64,000 nucleotides of DNA from Dyadobacter sp. SG02 (GCF_900109045.1 NZ_FNYL01000001.1:321386-385385), one strand, 5' to 3'; positions 1 to 9,445 are shown, numbered from the stretch's first letter. The notes: generated by a model not told the origin, from the letters alone. Made by a program: numbers and translations.

Positions 1-174
1 AGTATTGATTGGGAAGCAAAACAACATCGTTGGTCACATAGATTTTGATATCTGGTGATGGGAAGTCGTGTAAGGAATTTGATTTGAACATAAAAGTCTT
101 CCGTTGCCATCGTCACAGGTCAGAGTGCCTGTAAACTCCGACAAGTTAACTGTGTCTGTAAGTAAAATATTCAT
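1..174 (-). other. Possible 5' part of a gene cut by the left edge
   Basis: On the minus strand an ATG at 172-174 opens a 47-codon frame that closes with TGA inside the window. A second frame (about residues KTFMFKSNSLHDF, then IYVTNDVVLLPNQ) looks more protein-like and stays open to position 1. Joining the two would need one frameshift near position 85. This may be the start of a real gene, a frameshifted gene or chance. I recognise no family. Confidence 0.2.
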
Positions 175-235
175 CCTTTGCTTTGCATGAATATCAAAAC
201 ATCGACGCGGACTGCCCTGTCAAATAATTTCAGAT

Positions 236-430
236 CTATGAGTTGTTAATCATATCTAATACTTTTTTATAGTATTTCTCTTTATCAGGCTCGTCAATAG
301 CGATCAACTCGACATCATTTGCCTCAAAGAAATTAATTTTGCCCTTTGATGTATCAACACATTTTTCGGGCATGTAGTAAACGACTCTATTATTGCAGGT
401 ATTTTCTTTATATAATATTTTGATCGGGCT
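236..430 (-). pseudogene. Unidentified coding remnant
   Basis: A minus-strand frame of 64 codons lies between stops at 431-433 and 236-238. Its composition is protein-like (for example the stretch INFFEANDVELIAIDEPD), but it has no start codon except an internal ATG at 371-373 and no visible ribosome site. It lies just downstream of the 509-9445 operon. It may be the tail of a decayed gene. No family is recognised, and nothing else can be supported in 1-508. Confidence 0.25.
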
Positions 431-508
431 CTATGGGTCAAAAGCCACCATAGATCGCTTTCAACAAAGTTCAGAGCAAGCCCGATAATGAATTATGCGT
501 TGCCCTGC

Positions 509-2212
509 TTATTTTCCTATTATAGCTTCTCTCTTTTCGTTCTGACCGAAATTGAAAGTAAGACCTGCAAACCAGCTGACGCGGGTCCGGTCGACGTATG
601 TAAAGTCTTCTGCCGGGTCGCTTGGGAAATAGTTAGAGGTTGTATCATATCGAAGCGACAATTCTTTCCTCGTACCAACTGCCGCTCCTCCGTTCAGAAC
701 AATTCGCTGCCGACGCCCGATCATCACGCTTGCGCCCAGCAGATATAACGGGCGCCCTTTCGTAGTAAGGCCCGCTCCAATTGACACGCCCGGGTTAAGC
801 CCGCCCTTCCAACATGAAGTACGCCAGTATACATGGCCAAGTGTCGCAATGGCAAGACTCACGTTGTCTCTCCTTTCATCAACTGGTGTCTGACGAACCA
901 CTTCGTTTACTTGCGAAGCGCCTTCAACAACACGTGTCTGACTCGCTACCTGGTCAATGGCCGCGTGAGTTTGGTCTGCGAGGCCCGTAAGCAATAGACC
1001 GGCGCTGAAATCCAGTTTAACCCGCCCTACGACCCAAACATCAAACGACTTGACAACCGGGTTACTGGTGGAGTCCAGCTTATTGCTCTTAGTCATAGTG
1101 AATCGGAGGACATCGGCGTTCGGATAATCCGATGCATCGATCAGCGGTGTAATTACGGTAGCGCCGTCTTTAATGGCTTTAACTGCGTTGAAAAGAGCGA
1201 AGGTTTCTTTTGCTAGGCCGTCTCTTTTGGCATAGGAGGATAATCTTTTGAGAAAATCCTTTAAAATGGCATTTTTATTTTTTGCAATTGTTTCGACTTT
1301 ATCAGTCAAATCTTTGAGTTCCAAGTCCAGCCATATCTCATTCGGATAAGGTTTAATAAGCACATAAACTCGATTCCTTTCCTTTTCAATCTCATTCAGG
1401 TCATCATCGGTCAGGCAATCAAGCTTTTGCCATTGACTAAGACTTTCGGTCAAGGAATCGGATATTGAAACAAGGCTTAACAATTTCTCTACGATTACGT
1501 TTTCTGTATCTGCCAATACAGAAGTGGCGTCGTTAGCCCCTGTCGCACCTTTTGCTGATGATTTCACTGCTTCCAGGTCTAATAAACCGGCCACATTGGA
1601 AAGGGCTTGCTTCGCATCTGTATTAAAGGCCATCGACGCGACATCGATTGAAACGGAGTTACGAAGAGGATTGATATGCTTAACTACCATGCGTGTTTTC
1701 TCTCTGGGTAAGACAAATGCCCATGAGCGTCCCATTGGATACACGACTGGCTTATTTGAATCCGTACAAAGATCGACAACCAGTTCGCTTCGGATGGGAG
1801 GTACGACTTTCGGTTTTGTCAATACGACTTTCATAGTTTTTGGCGTCGGCCCAACAATACTGATGTCGATGAAGACAAATTCAACCGTTTTATCTTTTCC
1901 ATTCCAATCTTTTGCAAATACAAGGGTGTTTTTGCCGTCCCCTTGATTTTCCACAGATTCCGGCCTTTGAGCGCCGAGCAGAATCTTGTCCACTAGCGTG
2001 CCCAATACGTCTTTCAATCTCAGCAAAATGCGAATGTCCTGTTTATCTTCGCGTAACTGACTAAATGATTTTTCAGGAAAGTCCAGAGAAACGCGCACGG
2101 TCTTTTTAGTATCAAGAGTCGCAAAAGCGACTTCTTGCGGAATGCTTACAGGTTTTTGACCGAAGAGGAAACAAGGGAAATTCATTGCCAGTAACAATAT
2201 GTACTTTTTCAT
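509..2212 (-). CDS. Secreted protein with barrel-like C-terminus, unknown function
   Basis: The 567-residue product starts with a signal peptide (MKKYILLLAMNFPCFLFGQ, cleavage near residue 19). The middle, about residues 150-450, is mixed and partly helical. The last 110 residues alternate short glycine-rich and aromatic strands and end in WFAGLTFNFGQ, as in small outer-membrane barrels. It is the last gene of a seven-gene minus-strand unit and starts 20 bases after the protease stop. The layout resembles the 786-residue protein at 5210-7570, also a signal peptide plus large domain plus barrel-like tail, although I see no clear sequence identity. I do not recognise a family; an envelope location is inferred from the signal peptide and C-terminus. 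Confidence 0.8.
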   Translation of the reverse strand: MKKYILLLAMNFPCFLFGQKPVSIPQEVAFATLDTKKTVRVSLDFPEKSFSQLREDKQDIRILLRLKDVLGTLVDKILLGAQRPESVENQGDGKNTLVFAKDWNGKDKTVEFVFIDISIVGPTPKTMKVVLTKPKVVPPIRSELVVDLCTDSNKPVVYPMGRSWAFVLPREKTRMVVKHINPLRNSVSIDVASMAFNTDAKQALSNVAGLLDLEAVKSSAKGATGANDATSVLADTENVIVEKLLSLVSISDSLTESLSQWQKLDCLTDDDLNEIEKERNRVYVLIKPYPNEIWLDLELKDLTDKVETIAKNKNAILKDFLKRLSSYAKRDGLAKETFALFNAVKAIKDGATVITPLIDASDYPNADVLRFTMTKSNKLDSTSNPVVKSFDVWVVGRVKLDFSAGLLLTGLADQTHAAIDQVASQTRVVEGASQVNEVVRQTPVDERRDNVSLAIATLGHVYWRTSCWKGGLNPGVSIGAGLTTKGRPLYLLGASVMIGRRQRIVLNGGAAVGTRKELSLRYDTTSNYFPSDPAEDFTYVDRTRVSWFAGLTFNFGQNEKREAIIGK

Positions 2213-2232
2213 GATCAGGAATGGTTGTGAGT

Positions 2233-4104
2233 TTATGAGGTACGCAGGTTAAATTCTGTGCAAAATGCACCGATCGGCAGCACATATGATGCTTCACAAT
2301 TAAAGCCGATAAGCAATCCGATTACGCGTTTCTTGCCATTTTCTTCGAGGTAAACGGCCGCACCGGAGTCTCCCTCGTCGGCTAAACGCTCTGTTTTTAT
2401 AAGCCCTTTCATCGTTTGCGCAGGAAGCCCGGGAACGAAATACTCTCCCTCCTGATATGGCGCGAGCACCTTGGCTTTTTGCGCGTTGGAGCGGGCACCT
2501 ACCATGAATACCGTACGTCCTACGAGGCTGTTCCCAGGTGCGTCCAGTATGTCATGAAAGCCGGTTGTAGTGCCGAAAGGTAGTCCAGAGACATCCGTAG
2601 CATTGTTTAGCCGAACCAAGGCAAAATCCTGGGACGGGCTGAATTGGCCTTCGACGACCTCGCCGATTGTCGTTGGAGCAATTCCTTCTCCCGGAGCAAC
2701 TGTCGGAAGTCCTGGCGTGTTGCGAAATTGCGTTTGGTTTCGGGCCAGTAAGTCGGCACAGAGAACGTGATAGCAGGATAGGACGTAGCTGAACTGGCTG
2801 TCTTTCAATCCCAAGCCTAATGTTCCCCAGGTAGTTTGATCGGCCCGGCGGATGCTGCCACCAGGTGCCGTCGGAACAGCATGATGAATGGAAGGCCCGG
2901 GATTGTATGCAAAGCGCGTCTCGCCGACTTGCACCACATCAGTTGGAATTCCCACCGTTCTGCCATCGGAGGTCTCGAAGGGAAGGAATGGGGGGATCTT
3001 GCCAACAACTAATCCCGGGGTTTTGGTTTTAACTTCGAAAAGAGCGGACAGTTGACCAGTCGGACTGCCACTTTTTTGTTTTGTCTGCAAAGCGATACCC
3101 ACCACATTAGGGTAGTTCATGCGCCAACGGTCCCCTTCCTGCTCGATCGCCTGCAAAATGTCATCCCCGGTGGCTTCGGCCAGGGACGTCGATGAACCGG
3201 ACGCTGCCCCGGATGGTTTTTCCGTTGTGTCGCTAGGAAATATCAGATTCTTGATCCCTTGCAGGAACTGGACCAATCTTCCGGAGAAGAAACCCATCAT
3301 AAATGCGACGAGGATCTGGTTAGGACTGTAATCGATCTGGTCGATGACCGGCTTGTCCGATATGGCCAGACTAATGCCCACAAAGATCACCAGTGAGCAA
3401 AGGGGAGCATAAAAGAATTTAGCAATATGAACCCACAACTCATTTTTATCAAACGCTTCCAGACCTTTTCGTAAAGACTCAGAAACACTGTACAACAAAC
3501 TGGCTATCAGCCCAAACCATGTCCAGAAAATCACCTCGGCGTACAGCCCGCCATCATACAGCCAGAAATAAGACCGAACAGGAAAAACATAATCTTTCAA
3601 TGCAGCCAGGAGGTCGGCCGGGCTGTCAAACATCTGAATCCATTCTTCAATCGCGTTCCGTTCAATCGTATCGATCGGATAGCTGGAAGTCATGTAAATC
3701 AGCACCTGATCGCGTTGACGTTGCGTAACAGGACGCTGTCCGTCCGGAAGGGCTTGCGTACTTTTTGCTGAGGTGCTTTCGGTGGGTGTTGCAGTGCTGC
3801 CTGCTGGTGCCGTGGTGCTCCCGGCCGGCACTGCGGCGCTTGCGGCAGGTGTTGCGGCGGTATCTTTGTTGGCCGGGTTGGGCTTTTTCTCAGGATTCTG
3901 GTTTGTCTTTTCGGATATCAGCGAGTCCTTTTGATACAGAAGGGTTCTGATAACCGACAAATCGTCTTGCGATAATGTCGCTTTGGATAGGCCCTCCGGT
4001 AACCAGCAGTGAAGCAGTAAATAGATGAGTAGAAGCGAGCATAGCGTACCGATAATGTAACAGAACCAACGGTAGGGCGTGATGGATGGGAACGGGTTTG
4101 ACAT
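2233..4104 (-). CDS. Membrane-anchored trypsin-like serine protease (Nal1-like)
   Basis: The protein has 623 residues. A first membrane helix spans about 13-33. An Ala/Thr/Pro-rich linker follows at about 75-115, then three more hydrophobic helices near 187-208, 226-249 and 263-285, and a C-terminal trypsin-fold domain from about 320. A complete triad can be read: His446 in CYHVL, Asp493 in QDFALVRL and Ser580 in GDSGAAV. The strand pattern before the His (VVGIALQTK, then LSCYHVL) resembles Nal1-type proteases. With four helices the protease domain may be cytoplasmic, but topology is uncertain. It lies between a lipoprotein and a secreted protein in the same unit, so a sensing or processing role at the envelope is likely. 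The substrate is unknown. Confidence 0.8.
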   Translation of the reverse strand: MSNPFPSITPYRWFCYIIGTLCSLLLIYLLLHCWLPEGLSKATLSQDDLSVIRTLLYQKDSLISEKTNQNPEKKPNPANKDTAATPAASAAVPAGSTTAPAGSTATPTESTSAKSTQALPDGQRPVTQRQRDQVLIYMTSSYPIDTIERNAIEEWIQMFDSPADLLAALKDYVFPVRSYFWLYDGGLYAEVIFWTWFGLIASLLYSVSESLRKGLEAFDKNELWVHIAKFFYAPLCSLVIFVGISLAISDKPVIDQIDYSPNQILVAFMMGFFSGRLVQFLQGIKNLIFPSDTTEKPSGAASGSSTSLAEATGDDILQAIEQEGDRWRMNYPNVVGIALQTKQKSGSPTGQLSALFEVKTKTPGLVVGKIPPFLPFETSDGRTVGIPTDVVQVGETRFAYNPGPSIHHAVPTAPGGSIRRADQTTWGTLGLGLKDSQFSYVLSCYHVLCADLLARNQTQFRNTPGLPTVAPGEGIAPTTIGEVVEGQFSPSQDFALVRLNNATDVSGLPFGTTTGFHDILDAPGNSLVGRTVFMVGARSNAQKAKVLAPYQEGEYFVPGLPAQTMKGLIKTERLADEGDSGAAVYLEENGKKRVIGLLIGFNCEASYVLPIGAFCTEFNLRTS

Positions 4105-4111
4105 GATTTTT

Positions 4112-4133
4112 TTTTGATATGATCATATCAAAA
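4112..4133. repeat. Perfect 22-bp palindrome before the protease gene
   Basis: TTTTGATATGA followed by its exact reverse complement, 8 bases upstream of the protease start codon. A 14-base direct repeat (CATATCAAAATTCG) links its right half (4124-4137) to 4196-4209, the end of the preceding lipoprotein gene. On the minus strand the palindrome is followed by a run of A, so it is not an intrinsic terminator in that direction. It could be an operator, an RNA-processing hairpin, or the trace of a small duplication. Confidence 0.6.
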
Positions 4134-4199
4134 TTCGCCATCCGTACTGGGGTGACCAATAGTATTTTCACCCATTTGACACGGGTAATTTTCACCATA

Positions 4200-5213
4200 T
4201 CAAAATTCGAAATCTACCTCGAATACGGTATTGCCTGTTAAAACAATCGATCGATAATCCGATTTGGGAATGTTACCACCTACAAGCCCGCGAATACCGA
4301 CATAGTACTTCTTTTGTTCCAGATTTTTGAGACTTACCGTCCCGTTTACATCCGTGCTATCGCGCATGACATACCCATTTACCCGGCGGTCATGGATAGT
4401 CTTTGCCTGCTCTTCACTGGTAAAAAGGTAGACGTAAAAACGGGCGAGAGGCTCTTTCGCGCCAATCGTAGCAGTTACATCGATCGATGGTTCTGGGCTG
4501 ATGTCAGGAAATGCCAACGTAACGGACTTTTCGGATTTTGTCTGACCATCTACATCTGCCGTCTCAAACCGAACAGCAGGAGGGTCTGCCAAGGCAATGG
4601 TGCCACCTGCTTTCGTGCGCCCGGCGACATAGTATGTTCCGACGTCTAATCCATAAAACAATGCTATTCCATTTGCATTAGTGGTCCCTTTTTGCACGTG
4701 GCCATCGGGAGTTTCATTACTGATTGTCGTTGCCTGGTTGCTATTCGCAAATAAATATACTTCCGCACCTACCACTGGCTCATCGGTATTCTTCCAGATA
4801 ACTTTAAGGACACCCTTTGGGTAAACCGGGTTCAGTTTTATCTCCATCTCGCCAACAGCATTCGCAGGAGGGAGAGAGGCCAACGCGTGTTGTTTCTGAT
4901 ACACAATCCCATTGCTGGCCGTGTATTTGGCGGTAAGCCAGACACCTCCCTGATCCCGGGGTTGATTTGAAAAAGTAAATATCCCTTCCTTGTCGGCCTT
5001 GGTACTGTAGAGAAACTTGTCGTTAATTGATTTCAGCTCGCCTGCCGACAAGTAGACCGTGGCTTCGGATGCCAGACCTCCGGAAATACCTGTAAGTTCA
5101 TCTTTGAGAATCAGCCTGCCGGTAAGGTCTTTTTCTTCGTAAAACTTTACGTCGTCACCATGGCAAGCGAAGAGGAAGAGCGAAAGTGCGATAAGGAACA
5201 GCGTCGTTCTCAT
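4200..5213 (-). CDS. Lipoprotein with Ig-like/transthyretin-like repeats
   Basis: The 337-residue protein has a lipoprotein signal (LFLFAC, Cys17). Two clear internal repeats of about 100 residues share the pattern VYLF-S-QA-TI, then T-NG, then YYV-R (about residues 140-225 and 235-325). A more divergent first unit lies at about 25-110 with TGRLILKDELTG and AEGIFTF-like strands. This pattern is typical of carboxypeptidase-regulatory or SpaA/CnaB-like beta-sandwich modules. It is probably anchored in the outer membrane. Its start overlaps the stop of the 786-residue gene by 4 bases (translational coupling), and the protease gene follows. Its role, perhaps as a ligand-binding or scaffold component, is inferred. 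Confidence 0.8.
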   Translation of the reverse strand: MRTTLFLIALSLFLFACHGDDVKFYEEKDLTGRLILKDELTGISGGLASEATVYLSAGELKSINDKFLYSTKADKEGIFTFSNQPRDQGGVWLTAKYTASNGIVYQKQHALASLPPANAVGEMEIKLNPVYPKGVLKVIWKNTDEPVVGAEVYLFANSNQATTISNETPDGHVQKGTTNANGIALFYGLDVGTYYVAGRTKAGGTIALADPPAVRFETADVDGQTKSEKSVTLAFPDISPEPSIDVTATIGAKEPLARFYVYLFTSEEQAKTIHDRRVNGYVMRDSTDVNGTVSLKNLEQKKYYVGIRGLVGGNIPKSDYRSIVLTGNTVFEVDFEF

Positions 5214-7570
5214 TTGATGAATATGTTTGTCAGGCTTGCTACAATACCGGGATCAAAACCGAACGAAAAGTACAGATAGCCTGTGGGCCTTTGCTGCTCG
5301 CGTTTGATTTCAGCGTTTTCCAACTGATAATATTTCCGCAATATCAGATTGCTCCCCACGTGAAAATTCACACCCGGGATAAGATCGATTCCGACACCGC
5401 CATAGTAATTTCGGAGAAACTGGTGCTTCACACCTAAACCAGCCGTTACGAAAAGTTTGCTGGCGAAATGGTTACCACGCTTAAAGTTAGCGTGCATGCT
5501 CACATTTTTACGGATCAATCGCGTGGTGGACACCTTCCTTACTGGGTTCGTTTTAAACGGATAAAACTTGACTCCTGCGAATGCCTCGATATTATCAAAT
5601 CGTTTACCCGGCATGAATTGCTTTGTGCCGGGATCAAAAACGGAGCCCGTCCGATCGCCGGGAATGTAGGCTAATCCGATAGTCGGAAGAAAAAAGGCGG
5701 TGTGATATTTTTTGTAGGTTTTCGTTAGCTCCGCTTCCGTTTCGCTGTTATGATAAACGGAGTAGGTGACTTTGCTCGAAGCTGCGATATCGAGTTTTTC
5801 TTCCGGCATCAATACTTCTGTACGAAAATCGGCCGTTTCGTCATCCTCCAAACTGATTTTCAGCGGAGGCGTGGTTTGGTTCAAAAGCCATTCCATATGG
5901 CTTCTGGTTAATCGCATTTCGTTCATCAAAGCTCTGTATTCCGCAAGCGGTTCGACGTGGAAGAGGTTGTATATCTGAGACATAAACTGGAACCGATCCT
6001 GCATCTCCATTAAGCTTACCAGGCCGTCTATGTCAATGGAATCGGGACAGCCGAAAAGAAGCAGTCCAAGCATCGCGTAATTATCCTCACTACCAAATCG
6101 GATATTCTCCAATACCTGTTTAAGCGCAGAATCGCACGGTATGCTCAAATCAAATAATCCCGATGCCGGTTGCGACCAGTGCAGGCCCTGATTAAAATTA
6201 AGAAGGCCATCCATTGAAAATGCGCCATGGGGAATGATGCCTGCCAGTTTTTCAGCCTGCTTTGCCGCGTCAGTAAATTGCGTTTCGATTTCTTCCAGCG
6301 TGATCTGCAAAGGGCTTTTAGGCTGGAAAGCGGCCGCTGTGGAAACATTCCTGACCTTATCCCCTTCTTTGAGATTATGAACGTATACAGCCATGCGGTC
6401 CCTACTAGCTATCATATCCGGAAGACTCTTTGCTTTACTGACATCCGCAAAATCAAGGTCAAAATCATAATGGCGCATCCACTGAATAGCACTTTCCGAC
6501 GATACGTGCCAGACACCGCTGTACAGGATTTTGTTTTTAAAACTGCTTTGCTTCATCCAGGCCCTATATTGCGAGCCGAGGTTACCGCCATTCACCGGAA
6601 TGGTTTTCAGGTCGGATAGCCGATTGGAAATAGATGAAATGTGGTGGTTGACTTCGGCGAATTTCGTCGGATCTTCCCGCAATATAGTATTCCACAATTT
6701 TAGCTCCTCCGAAAGTTCGTGTATTTGTTCCTCCCATCGATTGACTACCAGTATGGTGTCGGATGTTACTTCAAAGGGATTAAGGACAATTTTGCCCCGC
6801 GAATACCAGATCCATGACTTAATCCAATCCCTGTTCTCTTTTAAGACATGATTGTAAATACCTTCAATTCTGTTTTTTTGAGATTCGAAAAGTTTGAGCC
6901 GTTCTACTAAACCCAGGTTAAAATTTCGCCCATCCAGTGAGTCGATAAGGAACGCGTTGCCGATGGCGTTAGCCTCGTTCCTCACGTCTTTTCTCACATC
7001 CCTGATATAATTCAGATGTGATGCGCCTATCCCTTTGAACAGACGAGCAGTTCCTGCCAGGTGCCTAGCGACCAGCTGATTATCAGGGTCGTCAATGGTG
7101 ATGTTATATTCTACTTTGCTGATTTCATCTCCATCGATTTCCAGCTTACCGGAAACAACCACCGAATCGCCAGACGATTTTTTCCAGATCAATTTTTTGA
7201 AGGCTGCGGCAGGATTCAGAAGTACAGGAAAATATCTATTGAACCAGTTGTCATATCCGATGACGTAAGAGCTATCGTATGAGTCTATGAGAGATCTCAT
7301 ATATTTCCGCTCCCAGTGGAAGTCATTGTAAAACGGATGTGTAGTGTCCGACGTCACCTTCAAAAATTCTTCAAACCGGGCAATGAGCTTGGATTTTGGG
7401 ATATCTGTCTTGCTCAAATCTATCGTGAGCTCTGCATGGTGCAGAATAGTCGGATAATCCGGGCTTTCCAGCTTACCATCTTTTCCAAACAGGACGGTAT
7501 ATTTCTTCGTCTGCGAAAATGCAGAAAAGGAAATCAGACAAAGGAAGGCAGGTAAAAGTATTTTCATCAT
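5210..7570 (-). CDS. Large secreted protein with barrel-like C-terminus, unknown function
   Basis: The product has 786 residues with a signal peptide (MMKILLPAFLCLISFSAFSQ). Residues 20-600 are mostly helical and charged with scattered aromatic patches and match nothing I know. The last 170 residues (from about FLPTIGLAYIPGDR) alternate glycine/aromatic strands and end in a barrel-like run before NIFIK. It starts 5 bases after the histidine kinase stop and overlaps the next lipoprotein gene by 4 bases, so it is made together with both. A surface or outer-membrane location is likely. It may be the effector or receptor partner of the kinase module, but that is inference. Confidence 0.78.
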   Translation of the reverse strand: MMKILLPAFLCLISFSAFSQTKKYTVLFGKDGKLESPDYPTILHHAELTIDLSKTDIPKSKLIARFEEFLKVTSDTTHPFYNDFHWERKYMRSLIDSYDSSYVIGYDNWFNRYFPVLLNPAAAFKKLIWKKSSGDSVVVSGKLEIDGDEISKVEYNITIDDPDNQLVARHLAGTARLFKGIGASHLNYIRDVRKDVRNEANAIGNAFLIDSLDGRNFNLGLVERLKLFESQKNRIEGIYNHVLKENRDWIKSWIWYSRGKIVLNPFEVTSDTILVVNRWEEQIHELSEELKLWNTILREDPTKFAEVNHHISSISNRLSDLKTIPVNGGNLGSQYRAWMKQSSFKNKILYSGVWHVSSESAIQWMRHYDFDLDFADVSKAKSLPDMIASRDRMAVYVHNLKEGDKVRNVSTAAAFQPKSPLQITLEEIETQFTDAAKQAEKLAGIIPHGAFSMDGLLNFNQGLHWSQPASGLFDLSIPCDSALKQVLENIRFGSEDNYAMLGLLLFGCPDSIDIDGLVSLMEMQDRFQFMSQIYNLFHVEPLAEYRALMNEMRLTRSHMEWLLNQTTPPLKISLEDDETADFRTEVLMPEEKLDIAASSKVTYSVYHNSETEAELTKTYKKYHTAFFLPTIGLAYIPGDRTGSVFDPGTKQFMPGKRFDNIEAFAGVKFYPFKTNPVRKVSTTRLIRKNVSMHANFKRGNHFASKLFVTAGLGVKHQFLRNYYGGVGIDLIPGVNFHVGSNLILRKYYQLENAEIKREQQRPTGYLYFSFGFDPGIVASLTNIFIK

Positions 7571-7575
7571 GCGAG

Positions 7576-8385
7576 TCAGGTTTTAAGTATTCGTAATACA
7601 ACCGAAGTTCCCTGGCCGGGAAACGTCTTGAATTCGCAGCTACCTCCGATCAATTTGATCCTTTCTACGATATTCCTTAGTCCCGCACCAGAGTGGGTCA
7701 GACCTCGCTGCATCACTTCATCGTAGTTAAAACCCTTTCCGTCGTCTGTCGCCGTGAATAGCAACCCATCGTTATCATACCGGAACTCAAAACTGATATT
7801 TTTTGCCCCTGAATGTTTGATGGTATTATTCAGTATTTCCTGAAAGGCCCTGAATATCACAATCTCCCTGTCAAATTGAAACTTTACAGCGTCGCCGTGA
7901 ACTTCAAAGTGAATAACATACTTCCGGCTTTTTCGGAGTCTTTCCACTTCCAGTTGTACGCTTTCCAGCAAGCCGAAATCCTCAACGAATGAACTATCCA
8001 GGCTTTTGGTCAGCGTACGAACTTCGTCGATTGCCAGTTCAATGATTTCTGAAACATTCGCGATGCTGGCTTTGGACTCCGGACTAGTATTTTCGTCGTC
8101 CTCCACCATGTTGAGCGAAATGCGCATGACACCCAGCAACTGTCCGATATTGTCGTGTAAATTCCGCCCCACGTCAGCGAGCGTCGCGTTTTGAACCTCG
8201 ATTTGCGACTTCAACGATTCCTGGATATACCTGGCCGTCAGCTGGGCTTTTTCTTCCAGATTCCGTCGTTGCCTTTGCTTAAAGATCAGAATGAAAAGAA
8301 AAATGATAACTCCCAGGAGCATAAACAGCAAAGTTCCCAAAAGGATTACCCAGACAATCTGGGATGCTGTGTCCAAAGTTTGCAT
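7576..8385 (-). CDS. Sensor histidine kinase, HisKA_3/NarX-DesK type, one membrane helix
   Basis: The kinase has 269 residues. A membrane helix at about 10-35 is followed by a short coiled segment and a HisKA_3 dimerisation domain with phospho-acceptor His77 in LHDNIGQLL. The HATPase_c domain has an N box (EILNN, Asn186-187), a G1 box (DDGKG, 214-218) and a G2 box (GAGL, 233-236), so all catalytic elements look intact. It has no input domain of its own; the multi-pass protein encoded upstream, whose gene overlaps it by 40 bases, is the likely input partner. It is a clear paralogue of the kinases at 10908 and 13550. The adjacent NarL-type regulator at 11758 is the only intact partner in the window. 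Confidence 0.92.
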   Translation of the reverse strand: MQTLDTASQIVWVILLGTLLFMLLGVIIFLFILIFKQRQRRNLEEKAQLTARYIQESLKSQIEVQNATLADVGRNLHDNIGQLLGVMRISLNMVEDDENTSPESKASIANVSEIIELAIDEVRTLTKSLDSSFVEDFGLLESVQLEVERLRKSRKYVIHFEVHGDAVKFQFDREIVIFRAFQEILNNTIKHSGAKNISFEFRYDNDGLLFTATDDGKGFNYDEVMQRGLTHSGAGLRNIVERIKLIGGSCEFKTFPGQGTSVVLRILKT

Positions 8386-8996
8386 AAAAAGGCAATGATA
8401 AAGGTGGTATAGAGGAAGATGTTCAGGATCGGATTTAGAATGTATACTTTATCAGACAATTCAACGTCATGATCCTCCAACTTGGCTACCAGTCCCATGA
8501 CAAAAAAGACTCCCGTAAAAAAGAAGAAATTACCTATGCTGATCCAGAAAAGAGGTTCTCTCCATAAACTAAGAATATTTTCATCAATGTACAATTCATA
8601 CAGGTAATACATCACGAGGCAGATAATCAGGATGCTTCTGAGCATGAAATTGTAGCTCAGATGAAAATATTCGAAGAAAAATATTGCCTCGACAATGCTG
8701 AACGCCAGATAAAGTGCAAATGAGATGACGACAATTTTTTTTGCAAGCGCGCCTTTGTAATGACTCCTGTATAAATAGCACATGAAAAAGTATTCTATCG
8801 GCCCGTAGAAAACATAAATCAGGTCCTGATAAAAACCCCGTAAACTCAGTATTTTGATGGGGAGTTCAATTAAAAGTATAACAAACAAAAATAACACCAG
8901 GGATCTGATCGGTCTGGTGTGACTTTTGTGCATAATGATCCCAACGGGAATGGCAATCATTACGGTTAAAAGATACAGATTGACGGCTAAGTCCAT
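8346..8996 (-). CDS. Multi-pass membrane protein, kinase-partner (copy A)
   Basis: The 216-residue product is almost entirely membrane helices; I count six or seven, starting near residues 4-22, 33-50, 55-75, 86-105, 115-135, 150-168 and 185-207. It has no soluble domain and no motif I can name. The gene overlaps its upstream neighbour by 10 bases and the kinase gene by 40, so the three are translationally coupled. The protein at 12900-13553 has the same length, topology and neighbours, and short similar stretches such as LFWISIGNFFFF versus LFWVALGYICYF. It probably passes a membrane signal to the kinase (inference). Confidence 0.82.
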   Translation of the reverse strand: MDLAVNLYLLTVMIAIPVGIIMHKSHTRPIRSLVLFLFVILLIELPIKILSLRGFYQDLIYVFYGPIEYFFMCYLYRSHYKGALAKKIVVISFALYLAFSIVEAIFFFEYFHLSYNFMLRSILIICLVMYYLYELYIDENILSLWREPLFWISIGNFFFFTGVFFVMGLVAKLEDHDVELSDKVYILNPILNIFLYTTFIIAFLCKLWTQHPRLSG

Positions 8997-9445
8997 AAAA
9001 ACTCGAACTCCGGCCTCTTAAAGAGTTTTGCGAGAGTTTGTACAAATGGTTTTCCACGGGGCTTCCCAACCTGATCTTCCGCAATCCCCTGAATTTTAGC
9101 GTTCTCATCGACGTAGATCAGATCATCCCCGTCTTTGTTGGTACCTACAAAGGAAAGTGTCAGCCCTTTACCGTCCGGTAATAAAGAAAAGAAAACCCTG
9201 ATGCCTTCACAATTTGGCTGTTCGAGCACCCTGAACAGGCTTTTCTTGTCAATATCGAAAGCTTCTATAAATGATGAATCCTCATTCCTGATGTTTTGAT
9301 TCATTTTAGAATCCTGAAAATTCTGAATCATTAAAAGCATTTCCGAAATCTCAATCGGAGCAGAAAATGGGCCTCTACGCTTAAAATTTTCTTTTGTTAA
9401 CAGTTCAAGCTTGTCAGCACTGGATGTAAGAGAATACGAAGCCAT
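8987..9445 (-). CDS. Small soluble protein, first gene of kinase module (copy A)
   Basis: The 152-residue protein has no signal peptide or membrane helix. Residues 75-125 hold a beta-rich core (GIRVFFSLLPDG, LTLSFVGTN, DDLIYVDENAKIQG). The 118-residue protein at 12540 has a similar core (TKLLIYNVVENG, NVYLSIGDDNAKI) and the same position before a membrane protein and kinase, so the two are probably distant homologues. It is the first gene of the seven-gene unit, and a -7 box lies 63 bases upstream. Family and function are unknown. Its pairing with a membrane sensor suggests a cytoplasmic ligand-binding or regulatory role. Confidence 0.7.
   Translation of the reverse strand: MASYSLTSSADKLELLTKENFKRRGPFSAPIEISEMLLMIQNFQDSKMNQNIRNEDSSFIEAFDIDKKSLFRVLEQPNCEGIRVFFSLLPDGKGLTLSFVGTNKDGDDLIYVDENAKIQGIAEDQVGKPRGKPFVQTLAKLFKRPEFEFLWT

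Noticed and set aside
4124..4209. Attachment-site-like direct repeat of a mobile element
   Set aside because: The two 14-bp copies are only 72 bases apart and enclose no gene; a small local duplication is simpler.
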